This document shows, one piece after another, positions 16,482 through 24,650 of a stretch of DNA of 64,000 nt. Source of the DNA: Polymorphospora lycopeni (GTDB lineage: Bacteria > Actinomycetota > Actinomycetes > Mycobacteriales > Micromonosporaceae); the NCBI RefSeq assembly GCF_042237075.1, contig NZ_JBCGDC010000029.1:9429-73428 (forward strand). The letters are read 5' to 3'. Position numbers and translations under genes: made by a program. Numbering within the stretch: position 1 is the stretch's first letter; each line of letters starts with the position of its first letter. The notes beneath the pieces are model-generated. The model did not search any database, was not told where the DNA came from, and saw nothing but the letters and a program-made list of their open reading frames with translations.

Positions 16482-18041
16482 GTGACGACCAGCCTCCAGC
16501 GCCCGGTGACCTACATAGGCCGGAGCACCGTGCGCCACCTCAACAGCTTCGAGATCCAGCCGACACCGCCGCCGGCCCCCAACGGCGTGCCCCGGTCCGC
16601 ATGGTCGCGTTCGCGTCGGCGGGCGTCCCGCTGGCACCGTCCCTACACTGTCGCGCTGCTCCTGCTCGACTTCGCCGCCGCCGTACTCGCGAGCTGGATC
16701 TCGATCAGCCTCTTCGAGAAGGCGACAGCCGGCTTCACCGACGCCGACCAGGACGCCACCTGGTTCCACACCGTCACCTACCTTCTGCTGCCGCTCGGCT
16801 GGCTGATCGTGCTGTGGGGCAACGGGGCGTACGACCGCCGATATCTCGGGCTCGGCACCGACGAGTTCAAACGAGTCATCCGGGCCGCGGTCACGGCCAC
16901 CGCCAGCGTCTCCTTCCTCGCGTTCGCCACCAAGACCGACCTCTCCCGGCTCTCCGTCGCCACCGCCCTCGTCGGCGCGATGGTGCTGATCCTCCTGGCC
17001 CGTTACCAGGCCCGGTTCGTCCTGCACCTCATCCGGAAACGAGCCGGCCAGGCCGGCCACCGGATGGTGCTGGTCGGCACCCTGCCGGAGTGCCTGGAGG
17101 TCTACACCGCGGTCACCCGCAGCCCCGCCGCCGGGCTGGTGCCCGTCGCCATCCACATCACCGACGGATACGCCGCCGCCCGTGGCATGCAGACCCCGAT
17201 CCCGGTGTACGCCGGACGCGACGTACTCGCCCTCGTCCGTGAGGTCGGCGGCGACACCATCGCGGTCTGCGGCTCGGCCAGCTCCGAACCCGGCGAGCTG
17301 CGCCGGCTCGCCTGGCAGCTCGAAGGCTCCGGCATCGACCTCGTCGTGGCGCCACAGCTCACCGACATCGCCGGCCCACGGGTGCACATCCGCCCCATCG
17401 AGGGCCTGCCGCTGCTGCACGTCGAAGAACCCACCCTGTCCGGCGTCGCCTGGCTGGTGAAGAACCTGATCGACCGAGTCGCGGCCGCCGTCGGCCTCAT
17501 CGCGCTCGTACCCGTCTTCATGGCCATCGCCATCGCGATCCGGCTCTCGGACCCCGGCCCGGTGTTCTTCCGCCAACCCCGCGTCGGCCACGAGGGCCGC
17601 ACCTTCCGGGTCTGGAAATTCCGGACCATGTACGTCGACGCCGAAGACCGCCTCGCGTCGCTGGTCGACCAGAACGAGACCGACGGCATGCTCTTCAAGA
17701 TCCGAAAGGATCCCCGGGTCTTCCCCGTCGGCCGCTTCCTGAGGGCCAGCTCGCTCGACGAGCTACCCCAGTTGATCAACGTGCTCTGGGGCGAGATGTC
17801 CCTCGTCGGCCCGCGCCCCCTGCCCGCCGACGACGGCGACTTCCTCGGCGACGTACGCCGCCGGCTCCTGGTTCGCCCCGGCATCACCGGCCTCTGGCAG
17901 GTCTCCGGACGCTCCGACCTCTCCTGGGACGAAGCCGTCCGCCTCGACCTCTACTACGTCGACAACTGGTCCCTCGCCTACGACCTCAGCATCCTCTGGC
18001 GCACCATCGGCGTCGTCGTGGCCCGCAAGGGCGCGTACTGA
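16482..18041 (+). CDS. Polyprenyl glycosylphosphotransferase (exopolysaccharide initiation)
   Basis: Membrane enzyme of about 519 residues that transfers a sugar-1-phosphate from a nucleotide sugar to undecaprenyl phosphate. Four to five N-terminal helices precede a CoA-binding-like (NAD-like) domain (HRMVLVGTLPEC). The C-terminal bacterial sugar transferase domain starts with helix VKNLIDRVAAAVGLIALVPVF and contains KFRTMYVDAE, SLDELPQLINVLWGEMSLVGPRP and RPGITGLWQVSGRS. GTG 16482 follows GGGAGG at 11-nt spacing. The 270-bp leader before it holds a TATAGT at 16299-16304, a weak promoter candidate. Confidence 0.9.
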   Translation: MTTSLQRPVTYIGRSTVRHLNSFEIQPTPPPAPNGVPRSAWSRSRRRASRWHRPYTVALLLLDFAAAVLASWISISLFEKATAGFTDADQDATWFHTVTYLLLPLGWLIVLWGNGAYDRRYLGLGTDEFKRVIRAAVTATASVSFLAFATKTDLSRLSVATALVGAMVLILLARYQARFVLHLIRKRAGQAGHRMVLVGTLPECLEVYTAVTRSPAAGLVPVAIHITDGYAAARGMQTPIPVYAGRDVLALVREVGGDTIAVCGSASSEPGELRRLAWQLEGSGIDLVVAPQLTDIAGPRVHIRPIEGLPLLHVEEPTLSGVAWLVKNLIDRVAAAVGLIALVPVFMAIAIAIRLSDPGPVFFRQPRVGHEGRTFRVWKFRTMYVDAEDRLASLVDQNETDGMLFKIRKDPRVFPVGRFLRASSLDELPQLINVLWGEMSLVGPRPLPADDGDFLGDVRRRLLVRPGITGLWQVSGRSDLSWDEAVRLDLYYVDNWSLAYDLSILWRTIGVVVARKGAY

Positions 18042-18083
18042 ACTAGTTGGTCCTCGCTCCGCTCGGACGGCTCGCTCCGCTTC

Positions 18084-18166
18084 GCGCCGCCTAAGTGCAC
18101 CGTCTTCACCCTGCGGGCATGACGGCTTCGCCGCATGTCCTCGGGCTCCAGACGGTGCGGCGGCGC
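18084..18166. repeat. Large nested palindrome in a 398-bp gene-free stretch
   Basis: GCGCCGCC (18084-18091) and GCACCGTCT (18097-18105) pair with AGACGGTGC (18150-18158) and GGCGGCGC (18159-18166). The 44-nt interior folds again as a hairpin around CGGC-TTC-GCCG. This sits in the gene-free stretch 18042-18439 between the sugar transferase and the sensor kinase, next to CGCTCCGCTCG-type short repeats. It may be a terminator, a dispersed element or a structured RNA. I see nothing else convincing in that stretch. Confidence 0.65.
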
Positions 18167-18439
18167 TCGGTCGACTCGCGACCTGGGTTGCGGTTCAGGG
18201 CTGTCCGTCGATTGCTCCGTCGATCGGTGGCGGGCCCGCGTGGCTCGAGTGTCGGGGGGCGTATCTGGGACGGCCGTTGTTGATCTGGGCAGTAGCCACC
18301 TAACCGGCGCTGAATAAGGTGGTTTGCGCTCAGATCAACTCGCCCTTCGTGCGCTGCGGGGTGCCTGCCGCGTGTCGTGGGGTGTGGGTGGTGGTGCTCG
18401 CCTCTGGCGGATCGGGGGGCGAACCGACAGGATTTCGGC

Positions 18440-19657
18440 GTGGGTGCCAACCTGTCCGCCGTACTTGCCGTGCTGGCGCTGGTCAGCGCGCTGGCCGGGG
18501 CGGTGTTCGCGGTCGTACGACTGCGCGCCCGGCGGGGCATCGCGACCGCCACCCAGCGGGCCACGTACGAGGTGCTGCACACCGCCGGCCTGGCCGCCGA
18601 GCCACTGCGCACCGGGCTCAGGCCGACGGGCGCGGCCAAAGCCGTACGGCACCTGCGGGCCCTGGTCGGCGCACCCGGACTCGCGGTGGTCGACGGTGCG
18701 GAGGTGCTGGCGATCGACGGCCGGGGCGGGCACCACTCGGCGCAGTTCGTGGCGGCCGCCAGGCGGGCGCTGGACACCGACCGGTCGACGGTGCTCGGCC
18801 AGCGGGAGCTGCGCTGCGACCGGGTCGACTGCCCCGTACGCGGCGCCGTGGTGGCGCCGATGACCGGGCCGGACGGCCAGGCGGCCGCGGTCGTGGTGTC
18901 GATCGCCGACAGCGAGCCCGCACCCGGGCTGGTGCAGGCGACGCTGGAGACCGCACGCTGGGCCGGGGCGCAGTTGGCGCTGGCGGAACTGGACTCGTCG
19001 CGGGAGCGGCTGGCCCGCGCCGAGGTCCGGGCCCTCCGGGCGCAGATCAGTCCGCACTTCATCTACAACGCACTGACGGCGATCGCCTCGTTCGTACGCA
19101 CCGATCCGGAACGGGCCCGCGAGCTGATCCTGGAGTTCGCCGACTTCACCCGCTACTCGTTCCGGGCCCACGGCGAGTTCACCACCCTGGCCGAGGAGCT
19201 GCGGTCGATCGACCGCTACCTGACGATCGAGCGGGCCAGGTTCGGCGACCGGTTGCAGGTCAGGTTGCAGATCGCGCCGGAGGTGCTGCCGGTCGGGCTG
19301 CCGTTCCTGTGCCTGCAACCGCTGGTCGAGAACGCCGTCCGGCACGGACTGTCGCGCAAGCCGGGCGTCGGTATGGTGAGCATCGAGGCCCGTGACGCCG
19401 GCGCCGAGTGTCACATCACGGTCGAGGACGACGGCGTCGGCATGGATCCGGCCGTGCTGGCCGCCCGGATCGCCGAGGGAGTCGTCGACCCGGCCGACGA
19501 CTCGGGTCAGCACGTCGGGCTGTCGAACGTCGACGAGCGGCTGCGGGCGGTCTTCGGCGACCAGTTCGGCCTGGTGGTCGACACGGGTGTAGGGGCGGGT
19601 ACGAGAGTGAGCATGCGGGTGCCGAAGTTCCACCGCCACGTACGGGCAAGCACGTGA
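18440..19657 (+). CDS. LytS/YpdA-type sensor histidine kinase
   Basis: Sensor kinase of 405 residues. One N-terminal membrane helix (VLALVSALAGAVFAVVRL) precedes a GAF-like sensory region (about 50-190). The His_kinase domain has the phosphoacceptor in QISPHFIYNALTAI, followed by a HATPase with LQPLVENAVRHGL, VEDDGVGM and GLSNVDERLRAVFGD. The GTG at 18440 has AGGA upstream. It is followed 70 bp later by a LytTR response regulator, so the pair forms one two-component system. The signal is unknown. Confidence 0.9.
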   Translation: MGANLSAVLAVLALVSALAGAVFAVVRLRARRGIATATQRATYEVLHTAGLAAEPLRTGLRPTGAAKAVRHLRALVGAPGLAVVDGAEVLAIDGRGGHHSAQFVAAARRALDTDRSTVLGQRELRCDRVDCPVRGAVVAPMTGPDGQAAAVVVSIADSEPAPGLVQATLETARWAGAQLALAELDSSRERLARAEVRALRAQISPHFIYNALTAIASFVRTDPERARELILEFADFTRYSFRAHGEFTTLAEELRSIDRYLTIERARFGDRLQVRLQIAPEVLPVGLPFLCLQPLVENAVRHGLSRKPGVGMVSIEARDAGAECHITVEDDGVGMDPAVLAARIAEGVVDPADDSGQHVGLSNVDERLRAVFGDQFGLVVDTGVGAGTRVSMRVPKFHRHVRAST

Positions 19658-19675
19658 CCGAGCGGAGCGAGGGAA
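19654..19675 (+). repeat. MTERSEG-encoding border motif, copy 1
   Basis: A 22-bp motif starting GTGACCGAGCG and ending AGCGAGGGAA overlaps the stop codon of the sensor kinase. The same motif, with ATG instead of GTG, is seen on the minus strand at 49636-49657 and 49710-49731. Confidence 0.7.
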
Positions 19676-19727
19676 CCGACAGGCACGGTCCCCGGCACGG
19701 TGACGCCGAGCGCGGCGAGAGAACACC

Positions 19728-20483
19728 GTGACCGCGTTCCTGCGGGTGCTGGCCGTCGACGACGAGCCGCCGGCCCTGGACGAACTCGCCTACCTGCTGC
19801 GGGCAGATCACCGGGTCGCCCGGCTGCACACGGCCGGCGACGCGACCGAGGCACTGCGGGTGCTGCGCGACAACGACATCGACGTGGTGTTCCTCGACAT
19901 CCGGATGCCGGGGCTGGACGGGATGGAGCTGGCCCGGATCCTGCACCGGTTCGCCCGGCCGCCGGCCATCGTGTTCGTGACCGCGTACGACGACGGTGCG
20001 GTGGACGCCTTCGATCTCGGGGTCACCGACTACGTACGCAAGCCGGTGCGGGCGGAGCGGTTGGCGGAGTCGTTGCGGCGGGTGGTCAACTCACGGGTGG
20101 TGCCGTCGCATCCGGCGGCGCTGGCGCGGGCGGAGGACGATCCGACGATTCCGGTGGAGTTGGCGGGGACCACCCGGATGCTGCCCCGCTCGGCGGTGCG
20201 CTGGGTGGAGGCGCAGGGCGACTATGCCCGGCTGCACACCGCCGATGCCTCCCATCTCGTACGGGTGTCGCTGGCCACTCTCGCCGACCGGTGGGCCGAT
20301 GCCGGTTTCGTCCGGATCCACCGCTCCTTCCTGGTGCAGTTGCGGCTGATCGCCGAGTTGCGGCTGGCCAACACCGGCTATGTGGTGGTCATCGACGGCA
20401 CCGAACTGCCGGTCAGCCGCCGGCACACCCGGGAGCTGAAGGACAAACTGGTACGGGCGGCGAAGCAGGACTGGAACCGCTGA
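19728..20483 (+). CDS. LytTR family response regulator
   Basis: DNA-binding response regulator of 251 residues. The receiver domain has the acidic pair AVDDEPP, phosphoacceptor Asp57 in VVFLDIRMPG, and the conserved Thr and Lys in FVTAYDD and YVRKPV. The C-terminal LytTR domain (about 145-245) contains RWVEAQGDYARLH, GFVRIHRSFLVQL and LPVSRRHTRELK. It is the partner of the adjacent LytS-type kinase. GTG 19728 is the start. The next gene begins three bases after its stop, so they may share a transcript. Confidence 0.92.
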   Translation: MTAFLRVLAVDDEPPALDELAYLLRADHRVARLHTAGDATEALRVLRDNDIDVVFLDIRMPGLDGMELARILHRFARPPAIVFVTAYDDGAVDAFDLGVTDYVRKPVRAERLAESLRRVVNSRVVPSHPAALARAEDDPTIPVELAGTTRMLPRSAVRWVEAQGDYARLHTADASHLVRVSLATLADRWADAGFVRIHRSFLVQLRLIAELRLANTGYVVVIDGTELPVSRRHTRELKDKLVRAAKQDWNR

Positions 20484-20486
20484 CCG

Positions 20487-21494
20487 GTGGGTGATATCGG
20501 TGCGACAGCGGCCGAACTGCTCGGCGTACGCCTGCCGTCGCCGCTGGTCCGGCTGGTGGACGACCGGGTGGACCGGCACGGCGTACGGCTGCTGCTCAAG
20601 CGCGACGACCTGCTCAGCCCGGTGGTGCCGGGCAACAAGTGGCGCAAGCTGAAGCACAACCTGGTCGCGGCCGGCCGGGGTGGGCACCGGACGTTGCTGA
20701 CGTTCGGCGGCGCCTATTCGAACCATCTGCGGGCGGTCGCGGCGGCGGGACGGGCCTGCGGGTTCGCCACGATCGGGGTGGTTCGCGGCGAAGAGCATGT
20801 CCCGCTGAACTGGTCGCTGTCGCGGGCCAGCGAGTTGGGGATGACGCTGACCTACCTGGACCGGACGACCTGGCGGCGGAAGGCGTCCCCGGAGGTCGTC
20901 GCCGCGCTGCGTCGCAGGTTCGGCGACTTCTTCCTGATTCCCGAGGGCGGCAGCAACCGGCTCGCGCTGCCCGGCTGCGCCGAGTTGGTGGCCGAGATCG
21001 CCGAGCCGTTCGACGTGATCTGCTGCCCGGTCGGCACCGGAGGCACCCTGGCCGGCATCATCTCGGCCCTGCCCGCCAGACCAACCGAAGCCGCCGGCCC
21101 AGCCGGTCACGCCCACCCGGCCGAAGCCGCCAACCCGGCCCGGCCCCGGACCCGGGCGATCGGCTTCGCGGCGTTGAAGGGCGGCACGTTCCTGACCGTC
21201 GAGGTCGCCGCCCTGCTCGACCCGGCCGCCCCGCCGACCGAGCCACACCGGGCGGCGGCAGCCGAACCAGGCGTCGACTGGGCTGTGGAAACCGACTTCC
21301 ACTTCGGTGGGTTCGCCCGCACCACTCCCGAACTCGATGCGTTCGTCGCCGACTTCGAGGTCCGGCACGGCGTCCGGCTCGACCGGATCTACGTCGGGAA
21401 GATGCTCGCCGGCCTGTTCACGATGATCGGGGCGGGACGGTTCGCGCCGGGTACGACGATCGTGGCCGTGGTGACCGGTCCGGCCGAGCCGTGA
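20487..21494 (+). CDS. PLP enzyme, ACC deaminase / D-cysteine desulfhydrase family
   Basis: Fold-type II PLP enzyme of 335 residues. The Schiff-base Lys51 lies in PGNKWRKLKHNL; FGGAYSNHLRAVAAAG binds the cofactor, and CPVGTGGTLAGI is the phosphate loop. An Ala/Pro-rich insertion of about 25 residues (around residues 192-217) interrupts the family alignment. It could deaminate 1-aminocyclopropane-1-carboxylate or desulfurate D-cysteine; residues separating the two were not judged. The start is GTG, three bases after the LytTR regulator gene. Confidence 0.85.
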   Translation: MGDIGATAAELLGVRLPSPLVRLVDDRVDRHGVRLLLKRDDLLSPVVPGNKWRKLKHNLVAAGRGGHRTLLTFGGAYSNHLRAVAAAGRACGFATIGVVRGEEHVPLNWSLSRASELGMTLTYLDRTTWRRKASPEVVAALRRRFGDFFLIPEGGSNRLALPGCAELVAEIAEPFDVICCPVGTGGTLAGIISALPARPTEAAGPAGHAHPAEAANPARPRTRAIGFAALKGGTFLTVEVAALLDPAAPPTEPHRAAAAEPGVDWAVETDFHFGGFARTTPELDAFVADFEVRHGVRLDRIYVGKMLAGLFTMIGAGRFAPGTTIVAVVTGPAEP

Positions 21495-21527
21495 CGAGCG
21501 CGATCCACAGCCCGCACGACACACAAG

Positions 21528-21589
21528 TTATCCACAGGCCATCTGAGTTATCCACAGCTTGTGCACAGAGCTGTCCACCTTGTGGATAA
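21528..21589. promoter_or_regulatory. Cluster of DnaA boxes
   Basis: Three exact TTATCCACA nonamers occur within 62 bp: plus strand at 21528-21536 and 21548-21556, minus strand at 21581-21589. TTGTGCACA (21559-21567) is a one-mismatch copy. They fill most of the gap before the first DUF485 gene. This is not oriC (no dnaA or dnaN adjoins), so it may be a DnaA-titration or DnaA-regulated promoter site. Confidence 0.75.
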
Positions 21590-21632
21590 CAGCCCGTCTT
21601 GACTTTCCGCCGCAGCCGGCCAGACTGCCGGC

Positions 21633-22154
21633 ATGGAGGCCCCCGCCGACCCGCCCCCACCCCGAGCCCCGGTCCCGGCTACGAACCCACCACCCGCCCC
21701 GGCCCCGGAACCTCGGCCGGCCACGAACCAACGCCCGGCCCCGGACCAACGCCCGGCCCCGGACCGGCAACCACAGCCGCGCACACCCCCGCAGCGAACC
21801 AGGGTGGTGCTCGCCGACGTCACCCGCCGACCGGCCGACCACGACCGCACCCGCAGTGAACTGACCGAGCAGACCCAGGTCGGCGAGGCCCTCGTACGCG
21901 GTCTGGTCCGGGCCCAACTCGCCCTCGCCCTGCGGCTCTGCCTGGTCGTCGCGATCGGTCTCGGCGCCCTGCCGTTGCTGTTCGCGGTCGCGCCTACGGT
22001 CAGTGACGTGCGGGTTCTCGGCGTCGACCTGCCGTGGCTGCTGCTCGGGCTGGGTTCCTTCCCGTTCCTGGTCGCGGTCGGGTGGACGTACGTCCATCTG
22101 GCCGAACGCAACGAGCAGGACTTCACCGCCGTGGTCCGGCGCCCGGAGCGCTGA
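21633..22154 (+). CDS. DUF485-like membrane protein with Pro-rich N-terminus
   Basis: Product of 173 residues. The first 55 residues are a Pro/Ala-rich low-complexity tail with RPAPDQRPAPD repeats. Two membrane helices follow (LALALRLCLVVAIGLGALPLL and LLLGLGSFPFLVAVGWTYVHL), ending in AERNEQDFTAVV, the pattern of DUF485 partners of acetate symporters. It abuts the symporter GTG, so the two are coupled. Its promoter region contains the DnaA-box cluster. Confidence 0.8.
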   Translation: MEAPADPPPPRAPVPATNPPPAPAPEPRPATNQRPAPDQRPAPDRQPQPRTPPQRTRVVLADVTRRPADHDRTRSELTEQTQVGEALVRGLVRAQLALALRLCLVVAIGLGALPLLFAVAPTVSDVRVLGVDLPWLLLGLGSFPFLVAVGWTYVHLAERNEQDFTAVVRRPER

Positions 22155-23792
22155 GTGGACAACCCGTACATCGTTCCGGGCATCGTCGCGGTCACCCTGG
22201 TCACCGCCGCGATCGGCTTCTACGGCCTACGGCTGGCCCGGACGACGTCGGACTTCCTGGTCGCCTCGCGTACGGTCAGCCCGACCTGGAACGCGTCGGC
22301 GATCGGCGGCGAATACCTGTCGGCGGCGTCGTTCCTCGGGGTCGCCGGCATGATCCTCGCCGAGGGTGTCGACATGCTCTGGTATCCGGTCGGGTTCGCC
22401 GCCGGCTACCTGGCCCTGCTGCTCTTCGTGGCCGGGCCGTTGCGCCGCTCGGGCGCCTTCACCCTGCCCGACTTCTGCGAGGTGCGGCTCGGTTCGCGTC
22501 GGCTGCGCAAGCTGGCCACCGTCTTCGTGATCTTCATCGGCTGGCTCTACCTCGTACCGCAGTTGCAGGGCGCCGGCCTGACCCTGAGCACGGTGACCGG
22601 CAGCCCGTACGAGCTGGGGGCGGTGCTGGTCGGCGCGGTCGTCACCGCGAACGTGGCGCTGGGCGGGATGCGGGCGATCACCTTCGTGCAGGCGTTCCAG
22701 TACTGGCTGAAGCTCACCGCGCTCGCCGTACCCGCGATCTTCCTGGTCCTGCAGTGGCAGGCCGACGGGCGGCCGGCGATCACCCCGCCGGACGGTCCGG
22801 CGTTCCGGACCGCGACCGCCGTCGTGGTGGAGCAGTCCGCGACCCTCACCCTCGGCGACGGCACCACCATCCGGGTACGCCCCGGCGACAAGCTGTCGTT
22901 CGCCGCCGGTGATCCGGTGCCGCAGGTGGCAGGGGTGCCGGACGGGTTGGACTGGCTGCTGCCCGGCGATCCGACGCAGGAGGGTGGCGGGCTGTTCGCC
23001 ACCTATTCACTGATCCTGGCGACGTTTCTGGGCACGATGGGGCTTCCGCACGTACTCGTCCGCTTCTACACCAACCCGGACGGGGCCGCCGCCCGCCGGA
23101 CGACGCTGGTGGTGCTGGCGCTCGTCGGGCTGTTCTATCTCTTCCCCACCCTGTACGGCGTGCTCGGCCGGGTCTACACCCCGCAGTTGGTGATGACGGG
23201 CCAGACCGACGCGACGGTGCTACTGCTGCCCGGCGCCGCGCTCGGCGACGGGCTGACCGGCCAACTGCTGGCCGCGCTGGTGGCCGCCGGGGCGTTCGCC
23301 GCGTTCCTGTCGACCTCGTCCGGGCTGCTGACCAGCGTCGCCGGGGTGATCTCGACCGACGTGCTCGGCCGGGGTTCGGTACGCGACTTCCGGCTCGCCA
23401 CGCTGATCGCCGGTCTGGTGCCGCTGGTGCTCGCGATCAACGTGGCCGGACTCGACGTCTCGCAGGTGGTCGGGTTGGCGTTCGCGGTGGCCGCGTCCAG
23501 TTTCTGCCCGCTTCTGGTGTTGGGCATCTGGTGGCGGCGGCTGACCGACGCGGGCGCCGCGGCCGGGATCGTCGCCGGTGGCGGCGCGGCGGTGGTGGCT
23601 GCCCTGATCACGGTCGCCGGTCCGCCGCTGGACGGCTGGCCGGCGACCCTGGTCGCGCATCCGGCGGCCTGGACGGTGCCGCTCGCGTTCGCCGTGATGG
23701 TGCTGGTGTCGCTCGCCACCCGGCGCCGTACGCCGCTCGACGTCGGCGCGACCATGCTCCGGCTGCACGCGCCCGAGTCGCTGCGTCTCTGA
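22155..23792 (+). CDS. Sodium:solute symporter (acetate/pyruvate type), copy 1
   Basis: Transporter of 545 residues with about 13 membrane helices. SSS-family blocks are visible: TTSDFLVASRTVSPTWNASAIGGEYLSAASF, GGMRAITFVQAFQYWLK, TMGLPHVLVRFYTNP and AFAAFLSTSSGLLTS. An extracytoplasmic loop of about 60 residues (about 210-275) is larger than usual. The start GTG directly follows the DUF485 stop. A second DUF485-symporter pair lies 5 kb downstream. Substrate is probably a short monocarboxylate (inference from family). Confidence 0.9.
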   Translation: MDNPYIVPGIVAVTLVTAAIGFYGLRLARTTSDFLVASRTVSPTWNASAIGGEYLSAASFLGVAGMILAEGVDMLWYPVGFAAGYLALLLFVAGPLRRSGAFTLPDFCEVRLGSRRLRKLATVFVIFIGWLYLVPQLQGAGLTLSTVTGSPYELGAVLVGAVVTANVALGGMRAITFVQAFQYWLKLTALAVPAIFLVLQWQADGRPAITPPDGPAFRTATAVVVEQSATLTLGDGTTIRVRPGDKLSFAAGDPVPQVAGVPDGLDWLLPGDPTQEGGGLFATYSLILATFLGTMGLPHVLVRFYTNPDGAAARRTTLVVLALVGLFYLFPTLYGVLGRVYTPQLVMTGQTDATVLLLPGAALGDGLTGQLLAALVAAGAFAAFLSTSSGLLTSVAGVISTDVLGRGSVRDFRLATLIAGLVPLVLAINVAGLDVSQVVGLAFAVAASSFCPLLVLGIWWRRLTDAGAAAGIVAGGGAAVVAALITVAGPPLDGWPATLVAHPAAWTVPLAFAVMVLVSLATRRRTPLDVGATMLRLHAPESLRL

Positions 23793-23891
23793 CCTCCCGG
23801 AACCCGCGCCGGGGCAGGTCCTTCCCGAGGAGGAGTGGAAGATCCCCCGTGGGCCGGAGCGCGTCTCACGGGTACGGGATAACGTCGTCTC

Positions 23892-24650
23892 ATGACTGGT
23901 GAGCACGCCGCACTCGCCCTGCGCGGGCTGGCCAAACGGTTCGAGACGAAGATCGCCGTACGCGGCGTCGACCTCGACGTTCCGGCCGGTTCCTTCTACG
24001 GGCTGCTCGGCCCGAACGGCGCGGGCAAGACGACCACCCTGTCGATGGCGGTCGGCCTGCTCCGCCCCGACCACGGACGGGCGTGGGTGCTCGGCCACGA
24101 CGTGTGGGGCAGCACGACCGAGGCGAAGCGACTGCTCGGCGTGATGCCCGACGGCGTACGTCTCTTCGACCGGCTCAACGGCGCCGAACTGCTCGCGTAC
24201 AACGGCTTGTTGCGCGGCATGGACCCGCAGGTGGTCGACCAGCGGGCGCACGAACTGCTCGACGTGCTCGCCCTCGGCGACGCCGGAAACACGCTCGTCG
24301 TCGACTATTCGGCGGGGATGAAGAAGAAGATCGGCCTGGCCTGCGCGCTGCTGCACGGCCCTCGCCTGCTCGTGCTCGACGAGCCGTTCGAGGCGGTCGA
24401 CCCGGTCTCCGCCGCCCTGATCCGCGACATCCTCCAGCGCTACGTGGCCGGCGGCGGCACGGTGATCTTCTCCAGCCACGTGATGGAGGTCGTCGAGCGG
24501 CTCTGCAGCCACGTGGCGATCCTCGCCGACGGGGCGATCAAGCGGGTGGGAACCCTCGCCGAGGTGCGCGGCGACCGTTCGCTGGAGGAGGTGTTCGTCG
24601 AGGTGGTCGGCGGACGGACCGCGACCGGTGCGGAACTGGCATGGCTGTGA
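23892..24650 (+). CDS. ABC transporter ATP-binding protein
   Basis: ATPase subunit of 252 residues. Walker A GPNGAGKTT (40-48), signature YSAGMKKKIGLA (a degenerate LSGGQ typical of ABC-2 exporters), Walker B LLVLDEPFEAVD and the switch SSHVMEVVERL. The C-terminus (LEEVFVEVVGG) resembles that of heterodimeric ABC-2 exporters. Its stop overlaps the permease start by 10 bp, so they act as one exporter. The cargo is unknown. Confidence 0.93.
   Translation: MTGEHAALALRGLAKRFETKIAVRGVDLDVPAGSFYGLLGPNGAGKTTTLSMAVGLLRPDHGRAWVLGHDVWGSTTEAKRLLGVMPDGVRLFDRLNGAELLAYNGLLRGMDPQVVDQRAHELLDVLALGDAGNTLVVDYSAGMKKKIGLACALLHGPRLLVLDEPFEAVDPVSAALIRDILQRYVAGGGTVIFSSHVMEVVERLCSHVAILADGAIKRVGTLAEVRGDRSLEEVFVEVVGGRTATGAELAWL

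Noticed and set aside
21528..21589. oriC call from the DnaA boxes
   Set aside because: No dnaA/dnaN, no AT-rich unwinding region and too few boxes for an actinobacterial origin.
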